Positions 22,101 through 34,100 of a stretch of DNA of 64,000 nt are shown here, piece by piece (positions within the stretch are counted from its first letter, which is position 1; each line of letters begins with the position of its first letter). The stretch covers positions 37,551,958 to 37,615,957 of the forward strand of contig NC_134842.1 in the NCBI RefSeq assembly GCF_965363235.1, read 5' to 3'. The DNA comes from Mytilus galloprovincialis (lineage: Eukaryota > Mollusca > Bivalvia > Mytilida > Mytilidae). Under the pieces are notes generated by a model. The model was not told the origin of the DNA, made no database searches, and was given only the letters and a program-made list of their open reading frames with translations. The position numbers and the translations under genes are program-made.

Positions 22101-25100
22101 AAAATTAAAACAAAAATACTGAACACCAAAGGAATTCAAATTGCAAAATCCAAAGCTTAAACACAACAAACAAAGGGAAAACAACTATGCCTTTTATAGC
22201 TGACTATGTGGTATGGGCTTTGCTCATTGTTGAAGGCTGTATGGTGACCTATAGTTGTTAATTTCTGTGTCATTTTTGTCTCTTGTGGACAGTTGTCTCA
22301 TTGGCAATCATACTACCGGTACATCTTCTTTTTTATATGACTTGTCAACTGATGGACATATAACTATGTGTTTTAAAATGAAAACAAAGATGTATTATAA
22401 TGTACAAATTTACATGTTGCTAAAAAGACAGTAGAGGCTAAGAGCTTTAAATGTGAATGACTAAGACAAACAAGAAGTTAACGTACATCCCATCTCCTTA
22501 TGTTTTATAGAATGAAGAAAAAGATCACTATGATGTAGCTATAGTGGGAGCAGGACCAGCAGGGTCAACATGTGCTTATTTTCTGGGTTAGTTCAGAATT
22601 GAAACAATTTAGAGAAATGCTGTACTTTTAAATGAATGTTAGCCTTGTGTGTATAGCTGCCTGATTGGTACACAATATATTATATAAACAATTTACTGTT
22701 TTACACTTACACGGACACTAAATTAAAAGAAATTTTAGAATTTCAAAGCTCTTGTTGTCATTCCTGTGGCAAAAATCAACATTACTGGTATGGTATACAT
22801 TTGCGGTGACAGTAGCCAACTGCCGTCATAGTCAAAACACAAGGTTTAGTTGCATTCTTGACCATTTTGTGTAGTATTGTAAATTCAGAAATCATTGCGA
22901 GATTTTTATTTAAACACAAATAATGCGACAGGGTGAGTATCTCAATTATAAGAACTCGCATTCTGATAACTGAATGATAGATCTTTATGCAGATTTTTGT
23001 GTAATTGCTTTAAATAAATTCACAATTATTTCCATTATTGAACAATAGCAATAATAAATGCACACAATAATTTCAGAATTTACAGTTTATGCTGAAAAAG
23101 AAATACATTTGGTATCAAATGAACATTGTGTATTTTGACGAGCAAGAAAAATTAGAGAGAGGTGTTTAAGGTTCCCACTAGGAAAAAGAGGGGGACAATT
23201 TATACCTTATTATTATATGAAAAAAGAAAAAGATATATTGAAAACTCTTTAAGAAATTATTTTGTATTACAGCACAGAAAGGATGGAAAGTTCTGTTACT
23301 GGAGAAAAAGAAATTTCCTAGAGATAAATACTGTGGAGATGCTGTGTGTAGAACTGCTATAGAAATATTGATAGACATGGGAGTTTATCAACACTTAATC
23401 AAAGAAAACAAGGCACATGTTGTATGTATGTCATTGAATAGAAGTAAATTTTTTTAACGGCTGCCAAGTCATGAATTAAGCGTGAGACTCACGAAATTTA
23501 ATGCTTATTTGGCGTCATTTTCCCTTGATCTATTGTTTTTTCTCTTTGGTCATGTTGATGTCTACAATTTTGGCCAAATTTCAGCTTTTGCTTCATGAAA
23601 AGTTGGCAGATTTTTTAGTTCTTTCAAAATAGAAGTTCCAAATGGAAGAATTTTTTTTTTATATTTAATTTCCTCTGAAACAAAGATTACATCATTTGTT
23701 TCCTACCGAATAAACTTTTTTGTTAGGGTGAACAAATATAAGTTGACATCAGTATTCATCAGTATCATTATAGGTAGCAAGAATTAAACAAGTCATAATA
23801 TTTACACAGATGGCTTTTTTCTTATTTCAGTCAAACCTGCTTAAGAGACCATCTGTATTAAGCAAAAAGCTGTGTTAAAAGGCCAATAATTTAAGGTCCC
23901 TCTGTAGTACATTTCATATAAATTGAACCTCTATTAAAAGACCACCGTCTTAAGAGATCACTTTTTTGCTGTCCCTTAAGGTATAGAACCACTAATTCAG
24001 GCCCGGTTGGAAAGAACATACAAGAAAGTAGTACATATTTTAAACAAAATAGTTCCTGAGCAAAGCAGTATCTTTGTCAATAGTGGGAATATTTTGGTAG
24101 TTTTTGTATCAAATGAAGGCTTGGGTGCTTGGGATCACTGCAGAACCCTTGTCAAAAGTTTTACTTGAATAATAAAGAAGTAAATGACATTTTAATAGGA
24201 GGGCACATTTGGCCTGTTGGTCAGATCAGAAGTTCCTGTTTTTGTACTATCAAACTTTGGGGAACCAGTACGCTCTAATATGCAATTAAAGGTATGTTTC
24301 AGCACAAGTCAGGATAAGGTACAGTTTTGACATGAAATAACTGCCACTTTATTTGAACTTAAGACAAAGTAGCCATAAATGCTTGAAATTGCAGAATTTA
24401 ACATAGAAAGCAATGGGGCTATGAATTAGTGGTTTTATACCTTAAGTGGTCTCTTAAAACAGGTTTGACTGTATGTATAAAAGGGGTAAACATCAGTCAC
24501 AAACCATAAGGTGGTCATTATACAGTCTTCAACATCAAACAATTGTCTATACAGTATTTGAAGCTCTAAAAGAGAGATGGTAAATATAAAAGGGAAAGTT
24601 AAAGAGAAGAAAAAGATACCTAATGAACATTCGAACCGATAAGTCAAAAATAAACTGACAATGCCATGGCTAAAAAATAAACTGACAATGCCATGGCTAA
24701 AAAATATACTGACAATGCCATGGCTAAAAAATATACTGACAATGCCATGGCTAAAAAATAAACTGACAATGCCATGGCTAAAATATACTGACAACGCCAT
24801 GGCTAAAAAATATACTGACAATGCCATGGCTAAAAAATATACTGACAATGCCATGGCTAAAAAATAAACTGACAATGCCATGGCTAAAAAATAAACTGAC
24901 AATGCCATGGCTAAAAAATATACTGACAATGCCATGGCTAAAAAATAAACTGACAACACCATGGCTAAAAATAAACTGACAATGCAATGGCTAAAAAATA
25001 AACTGACAATGCCATGGCTAAAAAATAAACTGACAATGCCATGGCTAAAAAATAAAAAGACAATGCCATGATTAAAAAATAAACTGACAATGCCATAGCT

Positions 25101-28100
25101 AAAAAATAAAAAGACAATGCCATGATTAAAAAATAAACTGACAATGCCATGGCTAAAAAATAAAAAGACAATGCCATGGCTAAAAATATACTGACCATGT
25201 CATGGCTAAAAAATAAAAAGACAATGCCATGGCTAAAAAATATACTGACAATGCCATGGCTAAAAAATATACTGACAACGCCATGGCTAAAAAATATACT
25301 GACAACGCCATGGCTAAAAAATATACTGACAATGCCATGGCTAAAAAATAAAAAGACAAACAGATAAAATAGTACACAAAACACAACATAGAAACTAAAG
25401 ACTGAGCAACACAAACTCCACCAAAAACTGGGGATAATCGCACATTCCCCAGAAAAGTAATTTGATCCTGCTCCATATGTGACGCACATCATATTGCTTA
25501 TGTTAGTGCAAACTGGTCAAAAACAAAACTCTTTTTAAACTCATAAGTTGAAAACCCATTTGAAAACAAAACCCCTTTTAAAGTTTGTAAGTCGAAAACA
25601 AATACAGAAAACAAATACAGAAAACAAATACAGAAAACAGAAAACTACAGTCTGAGCAACACAAACACCATAAAAAACCAGTATCAGGGTCTGGATGGGG
25701 GGGGGGGTCTGTTATTCTGTAAACATTTAATTTTCACCCCTTCTTTCTCTAATCATTAAAAAATTAACCCCTTTTTTCTCTAATCTTCAAAAAATTAACC
25801 CCTTTTTCTCTAATCTTCCTTTTTTTTGCCCGTTATTCTCTAATCTTCATTTTTTAAGGGCATTATTCTTTAATCATTTAACCCCATCCAAACCCTCCAG
25901 TATGATCTGAGGTGCTTCAGAAGGGTTACAGCAGATCCTGTTCCTGCTCTAAATTGCCCTAATCTTAATTGTTCTTAAAACAAATTTTAATTTTCAAAAG
26001 TTTTCTAGCATGCCATATTAATCAGAATTTATTATGTTTTCTCAGATGGAGTATAGGAGTTTATGTAGTCCTGGTGGATTAAGCTATATTTGGGGAAGAC
26101 CAATAAAATTTGGAGAAATACCAGTGGCCATTGCTTGTAAAAGAATCTTATTAGATGAGAGTATTGCCATGGCAGCAAAAAGGTATAGTTGTTGCAGCAT
26201 GTACTCTAATGCTTCAAATTTAAAATTAAGAAATTTACATTTTTATAATTTATAATATATTGTTAGTTGTTACATTTTTTTTGGAAACATAATTGTGCTA
26301 ACTGTTTATTTATATTGTGACACACACACATACACAGATATAAATCTGAAATTAGATTAGATTTAAAAAGATTTTTACTGAAAGAATTTTTTTCCACAGC
26401 AAAATTCTTAGTTGCTTTCATTGTGATGAAGTTGATTTTTCTGCAATTACTAACGCCCATAGACTACCTAACTCTAAACAAATATCACAAATAAAAACCA
26501 AATTAAAGTTCAAATTGAATACCCACACGACAGTGCCATGTGCTGATTGTAATTGCACATTATCACCGTGTAGAACGCCACATGCGGGGTGTCGGCTATG
26601 TTTGACATGGGTGGCAATTTTGAAGCGACGAAAAAGTAACAAGGTAAGTTCAAGCATCAAAATTTCTTATTTTTAGAACTCTCAGTACCATATAATGTAT
26701 TGCACGGAAGGAATCGCAACATAATCTATTTCCTGAAAGCAGAAGCAGTCGTTTTCAGTGCTCAGTTTTCTCAAACACCTCGCCCTAGTTTTCCGTGTTG
26801 CAGATTTTGAGGCTTTATATGCAAATTTCGGTATAAAAAACTACTTTACACAGCTACTCTCCATATCATTTATATAGAATTGTATTCCTCTCATTGACTT
26901 ATACCAAATACCAGTTTCTTAGTTAAAATTAATTGGTTTTAAAACTGTTATTCATCAAAATATAAAGTGTCGCTCGGGGTGTCAGATTTTGCGTCGCAAG
27001 GGGTAGAGGCTTGTCATAAAAAATACATATTTGCATGTAAATTAGTCTTCATATGATACATTTTATTTCAAACACATCTACTTTACCATGACGAAACAAG
27101 GATTTTTCATTTTGCCTATTTTTGGTCTTATAAAATATATGCTTTTGATTTCATTCACATCTACTTTACCATGACAAAATAGGGGTTTTTCATTTTGTCT
27201 GTTTTTGGTCTTATAAAACATGTGCTTTTGATTTCATTGATTCATAGTAAAAAAGGGCATCATATCATATCATATCATATCATAGTCAGAGTAGACCTTC
27301 AAAGTAGATATGATATGATTTTTTTTGTTACACATCTATCATATCATATCTACTTTGAAGGTCTACTCTTACTATGGTATGATATGATATGATATGATAT
27401 AATAGATGTGTAACACAAAACGGATAGTTCTAGCTAGGCGATTACGAACGAAATAACTGTCTTGAATCATTTTTTCTTGTAAACCTGTTCCGTTGTATAT
27501 TTGTGTACAAGTCGTTGTTTTCTCATTGACAATTGTAGTATCATCGTCTTCGGGATTACTTGAAGTTGTGTTGTCATTCGCCGAAAAAGATGCTGGTGAG
27601 TGTTTCATTGGAGAGAGTGTTCTAATTCTTTTAGGAGTGATGGATTTTTGCGGCGTGCACGAGTGATTTTTAGATGAACCTGGTGATGAACTATGATGCA
27701 TTTTGGCTGGTGGAGGCTTCGGGCATATCTTATATTGAGGACTATTTTGTGATTTTCTACCATGTTTTGGTTTATTGAGCCATAGCCTTGACTTTTTTTT
27801 ACCATGATAGCGACTGAAAAGGAAAAGAAATCGTTTACCAGCTTGAAAACTAAATATTTTGAGCCATTTTTTTACTATGAATGAAATCAAAAGCACATGT
27901 TTTATAAGACCAAAAACAGGCAAAATGAAAAATCCTTATTTTGTCATGGTTAAGTAGATGTGTTTGAAATAAAATGTATCATATGAAGACTAATTTACAT
28001 GCAAATATGTATTTTTTTATGACAAGCCTCTACCCCTTGCGACGCAGAATCTGACACCCCGAGCGACACTTTATATTTTGATGAATAACAGTTTTAAAAC

Positions 28101-31100
28101 CAATTAATTTTAACTAAGAAACTGGTATTTGGTATAAGTCAATGAGAGGAATACAATTCTATATAAATGATACGGAGGGTAGCTGTGTAAAGTAGTTTTT
28201 TATACCGAAATTTGCATATAAAGCCTCAAAATCTGCAACACGGAAAACTAGGGCGAGGTGTTTGAGAAAACTGAGCACTGAAAACGACTGCTTCTGCTTT
28301 CAGGAAATAGATTATGTTGCGGTTCTTTCCGTGCAATACATTATATGGTACTGAGAGTTCTAAAAATAAGAAATTTTGATGCTTGAACTTACCTTGTTAC
28401 TTTTCCGTCGCTTCAAAATTGCCACCCCATGTCAAACATAGCCGACACCCCGCATGTGGCGTTCTACACGGTGATTATTATGTATAATATCATGTCGACA
28501 AAAGTGGGTCTCATTGGGGTCTAAGCGTCATGCAGGATTGCTGATTTTTTGTAAGCGGGACATGTGAAAGTCACATTATTGTGTCGTGAAAACGGGAAAT
28601 GAGGTCTAGAGGGACCCAGGAAATGACAAAAAAATGAGAATTGCTGACGTACATAGTGTAAGCAGGATACGGGAATCTGACAAAACAGTAAGCGGGATCC
28701 GGGATCGGAACCCCCCATGAGACCCCCACAAAATATAGTCAGTAATTTATACATATAACTAAAATCAAAACATATAATAAAACAAATATAACATCCAATA
28801 AATTCACATAAGAAAGATAAAAAAAATATCTTGGAATATCATCTAATCGAATCGGCCCTGTCGTGCTGAAGTGCAGGAACACAAATAACGGTATATGGGC
28901 AGGCAACTAGAAGAAATTAATTTCAATCTAATTCAGTTCCTTCAAACAGTTGAAATTATATTATTATATACTGCAGCTGTGCTATTTGAGCAGTCAAATT
29001 GCATTGACAGTATATTCATATGTGATATACAGTCACTGACCGTATATCACCTTGTTTATGATGTTGACAATGTGTTTCTGTAGAGTTTTATTTATGACGT
29101 CAATAAAACATACAGGTTCACGGAAATTTTACGTCTTCCGCTCAGAATTTAAAAGAAATGATGGTTTTTACCCTAAATACTTCATTTAGAACAGTTATAA
29201 GAGTTGCAGTATATAAAGAATAACCATACATAATGTCTCGAAATATCAATGTTATTTGTACTCGGCTCGAAACATGTAGAAATGCTCGGCACAGCCTCGC
29301 TTTCTACCTGTTTCTAAGCCTTGTACAAATAACATTGATATTTCGAGACAATGTATGGTTATTCTATATGTAAATTGTATTAAAAAGTACTTAGATTTTC
29401 AACAACCTGCATTTAAATTTTTTGAATACTCTTCATTATTATTTCAAATTTCATACTATTCAAAATAAACAAAATTTTTAAGGATGGGGGCAGATTTAAA
29501 AGAGAACTGGCCAGTGACAGAAACTAAATTTGATGAAGATACTGGACTATGGACTGTATACAAATATGGTACAACAGATACATTAACATCCAGGGTATTA
29601 ACTAAATGTTATTAATAGAAGCAGACATGAGTAAACATAAATGATAAAGCAAACCAGAGACACAAAAAGAAACACCATGACATCTAGAGGTCAAGTTAGT
29701 CATTAAATTGAAATAAAGATTCTACCACTGCATATTAAATGTTTAAAATTTAATTGCCAAAGGTGGATAAATGTTGTAAATTGCACTAGTTTTGGTGGTG
29801 GAATCTGTTTCTCTATTGATTTTAAGAATATATGCAGACAATATTAATCTTTCTTTTCAAACAACCTGCAAAAAGATGTATTCTTTCCACATGATGTCGT
29901 CAGACATGGTCAGCTTTTTTCATGACATCTCAATAGGAAATTCAGAAGAAAGCAAGAAAATTTAACATCATAATAGAATGTTGACCAATGAAGAACTGAG
30001 ATCAAACCAACCACATGTTGATTAAATAAAAAATATTCAACAAAAAAAGTCAGGAAAAGGAAAAATCGAGAAAGAATTGGAGACAAGTATTTATACAATA
30101 TGTCAAGCTCTCAAACATCTCAGCTCTAAATTATGCAATTATTGTTTATCCAAAAACACTTAGTTCTTATATATTCAGAAATTTTTGCATGCATTTATTT
30201 TTAGTCGATTTTTGAAGTATGGACAAAGATGTGAAATAAATAATTGCAATTTCAGGAAAATCTGCATATAGATATATATTGCATAAGCTATCAGAATGTG
30301 AGTTGTTATAATTGCAATACTCACCAAGTTAATTAACCGCATTAATAAAACCTTGTGAAAATTTCTGAATTTACAATACTTGAATTTGAAATGTACTGGT
30401 AATTTTCATAAAAATTTAAATTGTTTTGAAAAAAAAAATTTTGACACAAATTATGCCATTTAAAATTATACTGTTAAAATGCATGCTTCTGTTATCTTTT
30501 ATAAAGGTGTTGGTATGTTCTGATGGTGCCCCTTCAAGACTTGCTACAAAATTAGGTTTAGTGACACGTCCACCAGATAGCACATGTTCCAGAACATATG
30601 TAGAAGGTGGTACACATAGATTTGATGCTGATGGTGTAGTATTTTTTAATAAAGAATTATTGCCAGGTAATTTACAAACTCAGGAAACTTTCCATAAAAT
30701 CCTTATAGACTAATTTATTTAGCATTTTTTTACAGTTTCCAATTAATTCTATTTTTAGTTTATGTTTCATACATATAGTTTAAAACTAAATTAAGCTTAC
30801 CTGATCTTTATGACCTGTTGTCTTTACTTTTCATCTAGTGTATATTCTTCCGTTTAGCTGTCCTTGTTCCCTCGTTAGATTATGTACATTTTATGATGGG
30901 GATCTGAATTTCTTTTTTTTTCTTTTTTTTTTTCAGTTTTTTTGTAATTATTTTATTTTTCATGAAACATGTAAAATTACATACATGGCATACTACAGTA
31001 TTCGATACATATTATAAAAAATAAAGTAATACTTGAAAGATCAATTAAATCTTAGGATATAATAAGATATAAATATAAATATTACAAATGATTTTGTTAA

Positions 31101-34100
31101 TAAATTAAATAAAAGCTGCTTCTAACAAATTCCATTTCTGATCCATTTTTACTTTTTGTACAGGAGTTAAGAAACATACAAAGTATTTTTCTATATTAAT
31201 CCAATACTTTAAATATTCTATTCCACCATATGTTGTGGTTGGCATGTTCTTACATTTACATTTGTATATATAATATTTGAATAACAACAAAACTATATTA
31301 ACTATTTTACTGTTGACAAAATCCTCCGACACACCTAAAATGACTTCTTTTGTACCGAAAGGCAGGAGAATGCCATAATTTTTAATCCAATCTATAACGG
31401 ATAGCCAAAAGTTATGTAATACATTACATTCCCAAAATATGTGAAAAAGATTTTCTTTAATTTCTGAACAAAATGTACATAGTTCAGTTTCTTTTAATTT
31501 ACATTTCAATAAAAATGAATTACATAATAGAATCCTATGAACAATCTTAAATTGAAAGTTTTGTAAAAAAAGAATTTCTTGTTATAATGAAGGGCATAGA
31601 ATAAATAGTATTTCAATCTTCAATCTGCATTAGTAAATCTCTTTCCCATTTTTCAAGGGAAGATAAAGATATCACTTTATTATTCTCCAAAAATAATGTA
31701 TAGAAAAATTTACAAGATTTTGGTTCGCTTTTAACTTTATCTATTAATTTATTTTCAATAATTTGCAGTTTTGAACTACCTTCTATTATACTTTTCCATC
31801 TGTTCGGAATCACACTTAAAATACCATAAAACTCTACAAAATTAGTATTAATATCATTTTTTTTTTTTTTAAACTTCATCATTTGTGAATAATGCATTAT
31901 TATCTGACATCAGATCATTAATGAAGAATATACTATTTTAATATATTTGAACCTCAAAATCATCTTGCCATCCATTTGATGTTTGGGTTCAGCCATATGG
32001 ACTGGGACAGAATTTCAGAATTGTTTTCAGCTTTAAGCTTATTTTTTAACTTGGAAAAAATTACCAGGATATCATCCAAAACGGATTAACTTTTTCTGCT
32101 ATATAAAGCAATCCTTCTTGACTTGAGTGTAAAATTTTGTCCCCCCCCCCCAATTTTTGTATATAACTAAGTGGCAAGACTTTCCACAGAGAGTAATTTT
32201 GGGGGAATGTGTCAAAGAAACAACAACTAGACAAAAGAGCATAAAACAGGGAATGTGTCAAAGAAACAACAACTATACCATAGAGCAGAAAACAGGGAAT
32301 GTGTCAAAGAAACAACAACTATACCATAGAGCAGAAAACAAGGAATGTGTCAAAGAAACAACAACTATACCATAGAGCAGAAAACAGTCCAAGGCCACCA
32401 ATATAGTTCTTCAACACATCGAGAAAATCCCAATTAGAGGCAGGCTACAGCAGAATTATTTGAATTCATTATTATTTTGTTTTTTTGTCCATTATGCCAC
32501 TCATTTAAATTTCTATTTTATAACTAGGTAGATTTATTTTTAGGTCTTTCCACTTTTCTGTGGAAAGACCTATTGTTTTTCTTCTGATTATTTTTTTTTT
32601 TTTTTTTTTTTCTTCCGCCAAATTTTGTTCTTGCGATAAACATTTGTTTTGCAATATGTCGCTTAGATATTTGGTATATGATATTGAACAGTTTATGCGC
32701 TTTTGAAATTTACCCTGCGTAACCGAATACTTTTCTTTGTAGGAGTTATCTCCCCAAACACTGTTTTTCTTGTGCTCACAACTCCTTCGCAACCGTAAAA
32801 GATTACGACAAATTTATTTTATAAAATTGCTCGTTATATCCTTCGCATGATTTGTTCAATTTCGACCGAAGCAATATGAACGCTCCATATGAGAGTTATT
32901 TCCCTTTTTGTATTTGAAATTTTAAAATGTATTTTAAACTGGAACACCATAAGTGATAGAGACCTAGGATCTTTTGATTTGAGGTCCTTGGTCCAAAAAA
33001 ATGAAAATTAGGTCAAGGTCAAAGGTCAAGGTCATATTCTAATTTTTGAATTTGTCTTATTTTCACTCATTTTCATTAACCTTATAAGATATCGACAAAT
33101 TATTTTGTATAAATTGTTAGTTGCGACATGTTGTAACTAAATAATTTTAGTTGAAAGTGTGCGTAAACAATGAACGGGAGTTTTAGCCCCTATCATATCT
33201 TAAATTATGTTTAAAGTGATATAACTTATTAACCATACATATTAGAGACTAGGGTCTTTTGATTTGAAATCCTCAGTTTGTGACCTTGAAATTGAGGTCA
33301 AGGTCATAGGTTAATTTGACGTTCTAGATTTTGACCTTTGCTTTAAATTCATATCTAAACATCATAAAGCCATATGAACTGACATTTCAGACTGATTTTT
33401 TATATTTCAATATCATAATAGATATTAACTGGTGGAAAGACCTTCAATTGTTCTCTGAACAATTGGTTTTTAATTTTAATTATTTTGCTTTATATTTTTG
33501 TCTCTATAGGTTACTCAGCATTATTTAGACATCCTAATGATGAATTAAGCTTCTGTGTAAATGTTATTCCTGGAAATCCTAAAGTAGTTCCTGAAAAGTT
33601 AGACTATTGGCATAACTGGTTAATGAAAAAAGACCAAAACATTAGCAGAGCACTTGGGGATAACTTCAAAATGGAAAAAATAAAAACAGGTTGGTTGTAA
33701 AACTTGATATTTTCATTCAGTATGATATGCGGTTTAAACAGAACAAAAGAATTCAACCTCTTGTGTTTAGAAGGTAGAAAAGTGAAATGAACTTTGTATA
33801 CAGTTGTCAAGATGTCACAAAAGTTACATTCCGTAAAGTCATTATAAATATTTGCATCCATGTTGATTAATTTTCATATTGTACAACTGTTAACAATGCA
33901 ACTTGCAAACAATCGTTTTTAAAACGACCATAAGTCAAGTTGTTATGTCATTTAGGGGGTCTCCTTATAAACTGCTAATTTTTTTTGCCCGACATAGAAA
34001 AAATCGGGGAAAAACTACCAAAATTGTGAAATGAATTGTCAATCGTTTAAGACCATTCTCAAAGAGGCACACCTAAATTTGACATTTGTACGCAATTTCA

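Larger units (their letters stand above)
19116..22510 (+). other. reductase intron 1
   Basis: 3.4 kb. It holds a perfect 18-bp palindrome (19624-19641), a GGGGCAT repeat (20280-20556), a poly-C run (20947-20960), an interrupted TTAA MITE (21516-22006) and a family A repeat (22189-22338). The piece at about 22085-22188 (AAAATCAAAAGCTTAAACAC-like) is related to 56395-56450. Confidence 0.8.
26564..28473. mobile_element. 1.9 kb element with about 600-bp terminal inverted repeats
   Basis: The left arm (26564-27258) and right arm (27866-28473) are near-identical inverted copies. The left arm is longer only because a roughly 90-bp block (CATCTACTTTACCATGAC to TTGATTTCATT) is duplicated in tandem. 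Both ends read CACCGTGTAGAACGCCACAT. The flanks share ATTAT (26559-26563 and 28474-28478). A 5-bp duplication and a CACnnTG start fit the Transib/RAG-like group best, but such long arms are unusual there. No transposase is visible. It lies in reductase intron 4. Confidence 0.85.

Noticed and set aside
24435..25492. 175-codon frames rich in Ser-Val-Tyr-Phe-Leu-Ala repeats, seemingly membrane-like
   Set aside because: They are translations of the 27-bp minisatellite on either strand; the hydrophobicity comes from the A/T-rich unit.
31105..31897. Two apparent host genes on the minus strand
   Set aside because: Together they read as the zinc-binding C-terminus of a LINE reverse transcriptase, with frame breaks and a poly(A) side.
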